From Pukyongiella litopenaei (GTDB lineage: Bacteria; Pseudomonadota; Alphaproteobacteria; Rhodobacterales; Rhodobacteraceae): a stretch of 64,000 nt of DNA. Positions 50,588 to 59,703 of the stretch are shown here, in pieces. Made by a program: the position numbers and the translations under genes. The notes beneath the pieces are model-generated. The model made no database searches. It was not told the DNA's origin and saw only the letters and a list, made by a program, of their open reading frames with translations. The DNA is taken from NCBI RefSeq assembly GCF_003008555.2, contig NZ_CP027665.1:2852001-2916000 (forward strand). The letters run 5' to 3'. The number at the start of each line of letters is the position of its first letter. The first letter of the stretch is position 1.

Positions 50588-51049
50588 ATGACCCTGAAAT
50601 CCACGCTTGTCGCGGCAACCGCCGCAATCGCTTTCGCCATTCCCGCCCTTGCCGCCGACACGATCGCCGTGCACGATTCCTATGCGCGCAGCTCGACGGC
50701 GACCTCGTCCTCGGGGGCTGCCTTCATGATGATCGAAAACACCGGCGACACGGATGATCGGCTGGTGTCGGCCGCGTCGGACATCGCGGCGCGGGTCGAA
50801 CTGCACACCCACAAGGAAAACGCCGACGGTGTCATGCAGATGATGGAAGTCGAGGAAGGCTTTGTCATTCCCGCCGGCGGCAAGCACATGCTGCAACGCG
50901 GTGGCGACCATGTGATGTTCATGGGGCTGAAGGCGCCGCTGGAACAGGGCGCGACGGTTCCGGTGACGCTGACCTTTGAAAAGGCGGGCGAAATGTCGAT
51001 CGACGTGCCGGTGGACCTCGAGCGCGCACCCGCCAAGATGAGCCACTGA
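50588..51049 (+). CDS. periplasmic copper chaperone PCu(A)C
   Basis: Copper(I)-binding protein that supplies CuA/CuB sites of cytochrome c oxidase. The product is 153 residues with a signal peptide of about 22 residues ending ALAAD. The copper motif is recognisable: His73/His75, Met83 and Met85, then His108-x-Met110 (DHVMFM), close to the H-M-x10-M-x21-H-x-M pattern of the family. The ATG at 50588 follows AAAGGA. The preceding small Cys protein is on the same strand and may share its transcript. Confidence 0.92.
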   Translation: MTLKSTLVAATAAIAFAIPALAADTIAVHDSYARSSTATSSSGAAFMMIENTGDTDDRLVSAASDIAARVELHTHKENADGVMQMMEVEEGFVIPAGGKHMLQRGGDHVMFMGLKAPLEQGATVPVTLTFEKAGEMSIDVPVDLERAPAKMSH

Positions 51050-51064
51050 TCCGCCGTGATCCCG

Positions 51065-51088
51065 CGGCCGGGGCGTCAGTCCCGGCCG
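51065..51088. terminator. hairpin spanning the sirtuin stop codon
   Basis: An 8-bp stem CGGCCGGG/CCCGGCCG around 8 bases between convergent genes. It lacks a T-run on both strands, so its terminator role is only plausible. Confidence 0.35.
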
Positions 51089-51777
51089 ACCCCTGACAGC
51101 AGATCGGCCACCCAGACCGGCACCGTTTCGCTGGCCGGGCCCAGCCGGGACTCGGCAAATTCCGAAGTCACCTCGGACGGCTCGAGGTTGATCTCGACGG
51201 TATGGGCGCCCACCGCCCGCGCGTTCTGAACGAACCCCGCCGCGGGCCAGACCTGCCCCGAGGTGCCGATGGCCGCGAACAGGTCGGCCCGCATCAGCGC
51301 CTTTTCGATCCGATCCATGTGATAGGGCATCTCGCCGAACCAGACGATATCGGGGCGCGCGCTGCCCCGGCATTGCGGGCAGGGTTCGTCCGCTGCCATG
51401 TTTTCGGGCGCGTCCCAGCGGTGGCCGCAGGCGGAACACAGGGCGCGGGACAATTCGCCATGCATGTGGATCACGCGGTCCGCGCCACCGGCCTCGTGCA
51501 GGCCATCGACATTCTGGGTGACGATGACCACGTCGCCGGGCCAGTCCCGCTGCAGCAGGCCCAATGCCACATGGGCCGGATTCGGGCGTGCGGCGGCCGC
51601 CTTGGCGCGGCGCGCGTTGTAGAAGCCCTGCACCAGATCGGGGTCGCGGGCAAAGCCCTCGGGCGTCGCCACGTCTTCCAGCGGGTAGCGGGTCCAGATC
51701 CCGCCCGCATCGCGAAACGTGTCCAGCCCGCTCTCGGCCGAGATGCCGGCGCCGGTCAGGATCACGATGGTCTTCAT
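51076..51777 (-). CDS. cobB: NAD-dependent protein deacylase, Sir2/CobB family
   Basis: Removes acyl groups from lysines using NAD. The product is 233 residues. NAD-binding motifs are GAGISAESG (9-17) and TQNVDGLHEAGG; catalytic His is in HMHGEL near 104-109. The zinc site has four cysteines, CSAC near 114-117 and CPQC near 133-136. Tyr53 and Arg56 (YxxR) match the residues that let class III sirtuins remove succinyl and malonyl groups. The ATG at 51777 fits the family start; the open frame upstream overlaps the divergent phosphatase gene. Acyl-CoA enzymes nearby would be possible substrates, but this is speculation. Confidence 0.92.
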   Translation of the reverse strand: MKTIVILTGAGISAESGLDTFRDAGGIWTRYPLEDVATPEGFARDPDLVQGFYNARRAKAAAARPNPAHVALGLLQRDWPGDVVIVTQNVDGLHEAGGADRVIHMHGELSRALCSACGHRWDAPENMAADEPCPQCRGSARPDIVWFGEMPYHMDRIEKALMRADLFAAIGTSGQVWPAAGFVQNARAVGAHTVEINLEPSEVTSEFAESRLGPASETVPVWVADLLSGVGRD

Positions 51778-51880
51778 GCCGGTCCCGTGCGTGGGCGGCT
51801 GCCGCGGGACCGCGCTGCTCTGGTCTTTCCCATGCAAATGCCCCATTCCTGTCGGCGCGATGCTAACCGGGACCGCGCCG

Positions 51881-52333
51881 ATGACCAACCGAATCCTTTT
51901 TGTCTGCCTCGGCAATATCTGCCGGTCGCCCGCCGCCGAGGCGGTGCTGCGGGGGCTGGCGCCACAATTCGAGATAGACAGCGCCGGCACCTCGGACTGG
52001 CATGTGGGTGAGCCGCCCTACCAGCCGATGCAGGCGGCCGCCGCCGCGCGCGGGCTGGACCTGTCGGCCCTGCGCGCGCGCCAGTTCTCGACCGCCGATT
52101 TCGACCGGTTCGACCTGATCCTGGGCATGGACGGCGACAATGTGGCCAAGGTCGAAACCCTGCGCCCGCATGGGCACCCGACGCCGGTGCGGCGGTTCAC
52201 GGACTACGCGCCCGATCCGGGCGCGACCCATGTGCCCGATCCCTATTACACCCGCGATTTCGACGGCGTGCTGGACCTGATCGAAAGCTGCGCCCGTGGA
52301 CTGGTCGCCGCGTTGGACAGGGGTGCGGTCTAG
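51881..52333 (+). CDS. low molecular weight protein-tyrosine phosphatase family protein
   Basis: Cysteine-dependent phosphatase of 150 residues. The P-loop CLGNICRSP starts at Cys9, with Arg15 and Ser16 in place, and the general acid Asp lies in VPDPYYTRDFDGV near residue 118. These are the complete LMW-PTP active-site elements. The ATG at 51881 is preferred; an upstream in-frame ATG at 51860 would add seven residues. It is divergent from the sirtuin gene and overlaps the stop of the LysR gene by four bases (convergent). Substrate unknown. Confidence 0.9.
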   Translation: MTNRILFVCLGNICRSPAAEAVLRGLAPQFEIDSAGTSDWHVGEPPYQPMQAAAAARGLDLSALRARQFSTADFDRFDLILGMDGDNVAKVETLRPHGHPTPVRRFTDYAPDPGATHVPDPYYTRDFDGVLDLIESCARGLVAALDRGAV

Positions 52334-53295
52334 CCGCCGATCAGCCGCAATTCACCTGCCAGCCAGGGCAGCCGGGCCACCGCCGGGTCGATCATCTGCG
52401 CCTGCAGCAGGTTGCGCATGGTCCGCGCCACCTCGCGCGGCACCCGGTCGGCCCAGTCGGCGGCGGCATAGAGCGATATGGTGCGGGCAAAGGACCCGAA
52501 TGGCAGCGGGTGCGCGTCCATGCCGTCATGGAACCGCGCCGCGCGCATGTAGCCCAGCGGCGTCGTCACCGTCCAGCCGATCCGGCGGGCCACCATCGCC
52601 ATCAGCGCCAGGTGGCTGCCGATCTCGAACCGGTCCTCGAACGTGACCTGCTGGCGGGACAGGTGGGCCTCGATCTGGCGCGAGATCAGCTGTTCGCGGT
52701 CATAGCGCAGAAACGGCAGATCGGCGATGTCGTCGAGGATGCCGTCGCCGCCCCGCGTGATGCCGGCCGGGGCCACGAGGATGAACGGGTCTCGCGCCAG
52801 CTGGTATTCGGTCACGCCGTCCAGCAGCTCGCCGCTGCTGGCGGCGACGGCGATGTTCAGTTCGCGCGCCCGCATCGCGCTCCCGATTTCGAGGCTGGGC
52901 GCGGTGATCAGGCGAAACCGGCAGTTGCTCATGCTGTCAGCCAGTGCCGTGGCCAGGCGCGGGGTCAGGTCGTCGTCGAAATCGTCGATCAGCCCGACCG
53001 AGAGCGAGGTGAGATCGGACAGGTCCATCACCGAGAGCTCGCTCTGCGCCAGCCGCAATTCCCGCAGCACCTTTTCGGTGCGCGCCAGAAAACTGCGCCC
53101 GGCGGGGGTGAGCACCATCGGACGCCGGGAATGATCCACCAGCGTCATCCCCAGCGCGGTTTCGAGATTGCGCATATGCTGGCTGACCGAAGGCTGCGAC
53201 ATGCCCGTGGCGGCGGCGGTGCGCGCCACCGAACCGGTCGCGGCCAGTGCCTCGAACACTTCCAGCCCCCGCAATGTCACACCCTTGGCCAGCAT
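52330..53295 (-). CDS. LysR family transcriptional regulator
   Basis: DNA-binding regulator of 321 residues. The N-terminal winged HTH occupies about residues 5-65, with FEALAATGSVARTAA and MSQPSVSQHMRNLE as the recognition region, followed by a LysR substrate-binding domain from about 90. The ATG at 53295 is preferred over an in-frame GTG seven codons upstream because the HTH starts right after it. There is no divergent target gene next to it, which is unusual for LysR regulators. The neighbours on both sides give no effector hint. Confidence 0.88.
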   Translation of the reverse strand: MLAKGVTLRGLEVFEALAATGSVARTAAATGMSQPSVSQHMRNLETALGMTLVDHSRRPMVLTPAGRSFLARTEKVLRELRLAQSELSVMDLSDLTSLSVGLIDDFDDDLTPRLATALADSMSNCRFRLITAPSLEIGSAMRARELNIAVAASSGELLDGVTEYQLARDPFILVAPAGITRGGDGILDDIADLPFLRYDREQLISRQIEAHLSRQQVTFEDRFEIGSHLALMAMVARRIGWTVTTPLGYMRAARFHDGMDAHPLPFGSFARTISLYAAADWADRVPREVARTMRNLLQAQMIDPAVARLPWLAGELRLIGG

Positions 53296-53382
53296 CGACC
53301 GCCCCCGCCGTTTCACATTTATTGAAACTGCGGGCGCACGGGGTCAAGCCCGCGTCCGGTCAGCGGTGAAACGGGCCGTTGC

Positions 53383-53691
53383 CTAGCGGCAGGTCTGGGC
53401 CGCCTGCCGGCCAAACGCCTTGTAGCGTTTCCACAGGACCTCGTCGCTGCGCTTGTCCGACTGGCGCACCTCCTGCGCCATGTGCGGATCGGCAAAGAAC
53501 TTGGAGGCCTTGCGCTGTTCCGACCGGCTCAGATGCTTGTTGGCGACGCTCTGGATGCAACTGCACATCTGCCGGGTGGCTGCCGCCCGGTCCGACGCCC
53601 GGCAGGCCCGTTCGATCACGCCGGCCTGTGCCACGCCCGCCAGCATCATCAGCCCGCCTGCGCAGACTGCACCCAAAATCCTCTTGTCCAT
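53383..53691 (-). CDS. small secreted four-cysteine protein, unknown function
   Basis: Not a family I can name. The product is 102 residues with a signal peptide of about 23 residues (MDKRILGAV ... AQAGV). The mature part is short, helical and basic, with four cysteines (30, 43, 45 and 101) that could form two disulfides: C..C-x-C..C. The ATG at 53691 is favoured because the open frame before it is arginine-rich shadow. It lies 87 bases upstream of the LysR gene on the same strand, so they may be co-transcribed. Confidence 0.65.
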   Translation of the reverse strand: MDKRILGAVCAGGLMMLAGVAQAGVIERACRASDRAAATRQMCSCIQSVANKHLSRSEQRKASKFFADPHMAQEVRQSDKRSDEVLWKRYKAFGRQAAQTCR

Positions 53692-54064
53692 GATCTGCCT
53701 GCTCCTCTTGCCTCGTGCCGCCGGTTTTCCGGCTCTACCCATTCCGGCCCTCTTGCGGGGCCATGCCGTTCCGGCCTGATGCGCATCATGCCGCAAACGG
53801 GGTTAAGGATCAATTGCCGCGTGTGATGCGGCCTGACGGTCGCGCAAGCCCGCGTAGGGTGGGGTTTCACCCCACCGCCCGTCTGTCGGCCGGTCCCGTG
53901 GTCGCAGGGGACGCCGGGGCCGCGCGGGACGGCGCGTGCGGCCCCTTGCCGGCGATGCCAATCCGCGATGACGGCAGCCGCGCCGATCGAGGGATCGCGA
54001 GACGCAATCCTGCCCGCTTCATTCTCCTTGACCAGCCACGGTTTCACACCCATATCCCGCTACC
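53692..54064. other. intergenic region upstream of lepA
   Basis: A 373-base stretch between the divergent small secreted gene and lepA. It holds one clear palindrome (53854-53876) and AT-richer DNA near 53805. Short frames have no supportable start. No tRNA or other RNA gene recognised. Confidence 0.5.
53854..53876. repeat. isolated GTAGGGTGGGGT palindrome
   Basis: GGTGGGGT and ACCCCACC form a perfect 8-bp stem around TTC, preceded by GTAG. GTAGGGTGGG-type palindromes occur as dispersed intergenic repeats in several proteobacteria; only one copy is in this window. Confidence 0.55.
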
Positions 54065-55864
<1,800 letters not shown>

Positions 55865-55939
55865 GGGGCTGACCCCGGTCGTGCCGCGTGGGGTTCTCCT
55901 CTGTATCCATGGCCTGCACGCTGGCCCGGCATTGCCATC

Positions 55940-56698
55940 TCACCGGTTCAGGTAAGCCCGCACCGTCGCCTCGAATTCCCGTGGCTTGTCCGCATGCAGC
56001 CAGTGTCCGGCGCCGGGGATCCTGGCAAAGCCGGCGCGGGGGAAATGCGTCTTGATCGCGGGGCGGTGGTCGCGGCGGATGTAATCCGAATCGGCCCCGG
56101 ACAGGAACAGCGCCGGGCCGTCCCAGCTGGCCGTGATCTGCGGAAATCCCATGATCCTCGGCATCTCCGCCTCGAGCACGTCGAGATTGAGCAGCCAGCG
56201 CCTTTCCTTCAGGTCGAGCGACTGGGTAAAGAAGCTCTGCAGGGCTTTCTCGACCCCTTGCGCGGCCAGTTGCGTTTCGGCCTCTGACCGGCGGGTGACC
56301 TGCGACAGGTCCACCGCCCGCATCGCGTGGATATAGGGCAGTTGCGAATGGGTGTAGGCGACCGGGGCGATATCGGCCACCACCAGCTTGCGCAGTTTCG
56401 CGCCGTGGCGCAGCGCCAGCATCATCGCCGCCTTGCCGCCCATCGAGTGGCCCAGAACATCCGCCTGCCCGCCGAACCGGTCGATCACCTCGGCCAGGTC
56501 GTCGGCCATGTCTTCGTAGCCGTGGCTGGAAAACCGGGGGCTGGCGCCGTGGTTGCGCATGTCGGCGGCGATCACCTGGCGCTCGTCCGACAGGCGTTTC
56601 GCGATCACGCCCCAGTTGCGGGCCGATCCGTAGAGCCCGTGGGCGATCAGCAGCGGCGGGGTGTCGGTCGGGGTTCCGTGGGTGATGACGTTCAGCAT
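55940..56698 (-). CDS. alpha/beta-hydrolase fold protein, YbfF-like esterase
   Basis: Probable cytoplasmic carboxylesterase of 252 residues. The nucleophile elbow GHSMGGK places Ser85 as catalytic residue; the oxyanion motif HGLYGSARNW is at 20-29 and the histidine is in GAGHWLHADKP near 232. These features match E. coli YbfF and relatives. The ATG at 56698 is chosen; an in-frame GTG two codons upstream is possible. It is convergent with lepA and divergent from the small membrane protein gene. Natural substrate unknown. Confidence 0.85.
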   Translation of the reverse strand: MLNVITHGTPTDTPPLLIAHGLYGSARNWGVIAKRLSDERQVIAADMRNHGASPRFSSHGYEDMADDLAEVIDRFGGQADVLGHSMGGKAAMMLALRHGAKLRKLVVADIAPVAYTHSQLPYIHAMRAVDLSQVTRRSEAETQLAAQGVEKALQSFFTQSLDLKERRWLLNLDVLEAEMPRIMGFPQITASWDGPALFLSGADSDYIRRDHRPAIKTHFPRAGFARIPGAGHWLHADKPREFEATVRAYLNR

Positions 56699-56775
56699 GG
56701 GCACCGGGATACCCGCCCCGGCGGGGCGGCGCCAGCCCCGTTGAGGCCGCCCGCGCGACCGGCTAGGATCGGCCC

Positions 56776-57144
56776 ATGACCGAGAACCTGCCCGCCGAAA
56801 TCGACCGGATCGCCCTGCTGTTCAGGGACAAGCTGGGCCTGCGCGGCGGCGATATCGGCCGCGTGGTTCGCCGCGCGCGCTACCGGGTGCCACGGCGGAT
56901 CCGCCGCAAGGCCGAGCGCCTGGCCACGGCGGCCCCGATCCTCGCCCATCCGCGCCTGCGGATGACGCTGGATCACGCCGCACTGGCGCGGGCGGCCACG
57001 GATGTGGGCGCGTATCTCGACGGCGTCGATCCGGCCGACCGCCGCAAGGGCTGGTGGCTGGGGATGCTGGGGGCGCTGGCCTTCAACCTGCTGCTGTTTG
57101 GCGCGCTGCTGGTCGTGTTCCTGCGCTGGAAGGGGCTGCTCTGA
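56776..57144 (+). CDS. small single-pass membrane protein, unknown function
   Basis: Product of 122 residues that I cannot assign. The first 70 residues are charged and arginine-rich (GRVVRRARYRVPRRIRRKAER, read here as pattern only), with no motif. One hydrophobic helix lies at about 96-117 near the C-terminus, so a tail-anchored topology with a cytoplasmic domain is likely. Codon use and third-position G+C match the neighbours, supporting a real gene. The ATG at 56776 has only a weak ribosome binding site (GGATCGG). It converges on glyA. Confidence 0.6.
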   Translation: MTENLPAEIDRIALLFRDKLGLRGGDIGRVVRRARYRVPRRIRRKAERLATAAPILAHPRLRMTLDHAALARAATDVGAYLDGVDPADRRKGWWLGMLGALAFNLLLFGALLVVFLRWKGLL

Positions 57145-57149
57145 CACGA

Positions 57150-57175
57150 AAAAGGCGCGCGGGCTCCGCGCGCCT
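57150..57175 (-). terminator. intrinsic terminator of glyA
   Basis: On the minus strand a 10-bp perfect stem (AGGCGCGCGG/CCGCGCGCCT, loop AGC) is followed by a run of T residues. It sits 55 bases after the glyA stop, beyond the tandem repeats. It is terminator-like only for the minus strand. Confidence 0.85.
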
Positions 57176-57181
57176 GATGTG

Positions 57182-57225
57182 GTTTCCGGCCAGTTTCCGG
57201 CCAGTTTCCGGGCCGTTTCCGGGCA
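57182..57225. repeat. four 11-base tandem repeats after glyA
   Basis: Four head-to-tail units beginning GTTTCCGG (57182, 57193, 57204 and 57215). The first two are GTTTCCGGCCA and the last two GTTTCCGGGCC and GTTTCCGGGCA. They lie between the glyA stop and its terminator. Confidence 0.85.
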
Positions 57226-57229
57226 GTGC

Positions 57230-58525
57230 TCAGAGGCCGGGATAGATCGGGAAGCGGGCGCAGAGATCAGCCACCTCGGCCTTCACCCTGGCCTCGACCT
57301 CGCCATTGCCGTCCTCGCCATTGGCGGCCAGCCCGTCGACCACCTCGATGATCCAGTCCGCGATCTGGCGGAACTCGGTTTCGCCGAAGCCGCGGGTGGT
57401 GCCGGCGGGACTGCCCAGACGAATGCCGCTGGTCACGGTCGGCTTTTCGGGGTCGAACGGCACCCCGTTCTTGTTGCAGGTGATATGCGCCCGGCCCAGC
57501 GCGGTCTCGGTGGCGTTGCCCTTGACCCCCTTGGGGCGCAGGTCCACCAGCACCACATGGGTGTCGGTGCCGTGGGTCACGGTGTCCAGCCCGCCCTTGA
57601 TCAACTGGTCGGACAGCGCCTGCGCGTTGGTGACGACCTGCCGGATATAGGTCTTGAATTCCGGTTGCAGCGCCTCGCCGAATGCGACGGCCTTGGCGGC
57701 GATCACATGCATCAGCGGGCCGCCCTGGATGCCGGGGAAGATGGCCGAGTTCACCTTCTTGGCGATGGATTCGTCATTGGTCAGGATCATGCCGCCGCGC
57801 GGGCCGCGCAGGGTCTTGTGGGTGGTGGTGGTGGCCACATGGGCATGCGGGAAGGGCGAGGGATGTTCGCCCGCCGCCACCAGCCCGGCGAAATGGGCCA
57901 TGTCCACATGCAGCCAGGCCCCCACCTTGTCGGCAATCTCGCGCATCCGGGCGAAATCGATCTGGCGCGGGATCGCCGAGCCACCGGCGATGATGATCCG
58001 GGGCCGGTGTTCCATGGCCAGTGCCTCGACCTGGTCATAGTCCAGCATGTTGTCCTGCTTGCGCACGCCGTATTGCACCGCGTTGAACCATTTGCCCGAC
58101 TGGTTCGGCCGCGCGCCATGGGTCAGGTGGCCGCCGGCATCGAGGCTCATGCCCAGGATGGTGTCGCCGGGCTGGATCAGCGCCTGGAACACCCCCTGGT
58201 TGGCCTGGCTGCCGGAATTCGGCTGCACATTGGCGAAATCGCAGCCGAACAGTTGCCGGGCGCGGTCGATGGCGAGGTTCTCGGCAATGTCCACGAACTG
58301 GCAGCCGCCATAATAGCGCCGGCCCGGATAGCCTTCGGCATATTTGTTGGTCATTACCGAGCCCTGGGCTTCCATCACCGCAGCTGACACGATGTTTTCC
58401 GAAGCGATCAGCTCGATCTCGTCGCGCTGCCGGCCCAGTTCGGCCTGGATCGCGTCAAAGATCTCCGGGTCGCTCTGGGCGAGGGTGTCGGTGAAGAAAC
58501 CGGTGTCGCGCTGGGGTGCGTTCAT
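57230..58525 (-). CDS. glyA: serine hydroxymethyltransferase (GlyA)
   Basis: PLP enzyme that interconverts serine and glycine with tetrahydrofolate. The product is 431 residues, normal length. Motifs are [34 protein letters not shown]-type [27 protein letters not shown] and the PLP-lysine segment [14 protein letters not shown]. The ATG at 58525 is preferred because the upstream open frame covers the divergent nadK leader. It is followed by 11-base tandem repeats and an intrinsic terminator. Divergent from nadK. Confidence 0.97.
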   Translation of the reverse strand: MNAPQRDTGFFTDTLAQSDPEIFDAIQAELGRQRDEIELIASENIVSAAVMEAQGSVMTNKYAEGYPGRRYYGGCQFVDIAENLAIDRARQLFGCDFANVQPNSGSQANQGVFQALIQPGDTILGMSLDAGGHLTHGARPNQSGKWFNAVQYGVRKQDNMLDYDQVEALAMEHRPRIIIAGGSAIPRQIDFARMREIADKVGAWLHVDMAHFAGLVAAGEHPSPFPHAHVATTTTHKTLRGPRGGMILTNDESIAKKVNSAIFPGIQGGPLMHVIAAKAVAFGEALQPEFKTYIRQVVTNAQALSDQLIKGGLDTVTHGTDTHVVLVDLRPKGVKGNATETALGRAHITCNKNGVPFDPEKPTVTSGIRLGSPAGTTRGFGETEFRQIADWIIEVVDGLAANGEDGNGEVEARVKAEVADLCARFPIYPGL

Positions 58526-58703
58526 CTCTGGGGAACTCCGCATGGATGTTATGGCCGAAGGAATGGCGGATTTCGTATCGGAAACCCCGGCGCGGGAAAA
58601 GCCCGTAACACGACACATCGGCCGGATACGGCGGCAAGGCTGGTCATGGCGGGAAAGGTATGTTTCTTTCGGAACCGATTGCGCAGCACCGGAAACCTGC
58701 CCC

Positions 58704-59465
58704 ATGTATTCCCGAATCGCATTCCTGGCCAGCGATGCGCCGGTCGCGCAGACCGCGCGGGCCACGTTCGTGAACCGCCACGGCGATGTGCCGCCAGAGC
58801 AGGCCGAGGTGATCGTGGCGCTGGGCGGTGACGGGTTCATGCTGCGCACGCTGCACGCGACGCAGCATCTGGACGTGCCGGTCTATGGCATGAACCGGGG
58901 CACGATCGGGTTCTTGATGAACGCCTACGCGGAATCCGACCTGCCCGAGCGGCTGGGGCAGGCCGAACAGGAGGTGATCAACCCGCTGGCGATGACCGTG
59001 ATGGACCAGGCGGGCCGGATCCACGAGGCGCTAGCGATCAACGAGGTGTCGCTGCTGCGCGCGGGGCCACAGGCGGCGCGGCTCAGGATCACCGTCGACG
59101 GACGGTTGCGGCTGGACGAACTGGTTTGCGACGGGGCGCTGGTGGCGACCCCGGCGGGGTCCACCGCCTACAACTATTCCGCGCACGGGCCGATCCTGCC
59201 GATCGGCGCCGATGTGCTGGCGCTGACCGCGATCGCCGCCTTCCGCCCCCGGCGCTGGCGCGGGGCGCTGCTGCCCAAGACGGCGCAGGTGCGGTTCGAC
59301 GTGATGGAGGCGGACAAGCGCCCGGTGATGGCCGATGCCGATTCCATCTCGATCCCCGATATCAACTGGGTCGAGATTCGCTCGGAACCGGCCATCAAGC
59401 ACCGGATCCTGTTCGATCCCGGGCATGGGCTCGAGGAAAGGCTTATTTCCGAACAGTTTACCTGA
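58704..59465 (+). CDS. nadK: NAD kinase (NadK)
   Basis: Phosphorylates NAD to NADP. The product is 253 residues, the compact form usual in alphaproteobacteria. GGDG (41-44) is the nucleotide motif; [32 protein letters not shown]-type segments and NEVSL complete the site. The ATG at 58704 gives the canonical start next to the first beta strand (SRIAFLAS). The open frame before it lies opposite glyA and is not coding-like. A G+C hairpin with a T-run is found about 190 bases after the stop. Confidence 0.95.
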   Translation: MYSRIAFLASDAPVAQTARATFVNRHGDVPPEQAEVIVALGGDGFMLRTLHATQHLDVPVYGMNRGTIGFLMNAYAESDLPERLGQAEQEVINPLAMTVMDQAGRIHEALAINEVSLLRAGPQAARLRITVDGRLRLDELVCDGALVATPAGSTAYNYSAHGPILPIGADVLALTAIAAFRPRRWRGALLPKTAQVRFDVMEADKRPVMADADSISIPDINWVEIRSEPAIKHRILFDPGHGLEERLISEQFT

Positions 59466-59656
59466 CCGGATCGCGGGGCGGGGGCGGCGTGCCCACGCCG
59501 AAAAAGTTCGGATTCTATACGTTCTCGTTACGCAGTGTAATCAGGATCACATACGGGCTGCATCAGGTCAGGCATAACCGTGCCAGTAACCAGTGTTTGG
59601 TCCGTGAGTGTGATTGCAGTTCGTTGTTTGAAGTTTGATATTTCCAGAACGAAACA

Positions 59657-59685
59657 GGGCGCGGGGGCCACCCGCGCCCATTTTT
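59657..59685 (+). terminator. intrinsic terminator downstream of nadK
   Basis: Perfect 9-bp stem GGGCGCGGG/CCCGCGCCC, loop of 5, then A and five T residues. It is about 190 bases from the nadK stop, across a region of low G+C with no gene. It also lies 19 bases beyond the amidase stop on the other strand, where no T-run follows. Confidence 0.8.
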
Positions 59686-59703
59686 CTTGTCTCGTGCCCG
59701 GTT

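Noticed and set aside
57182-57225. Short regular repeats considered as a CRISPR remnant
   Set aside because: Units are contiguous 11-mers with no spacers and no cas genes in the window.
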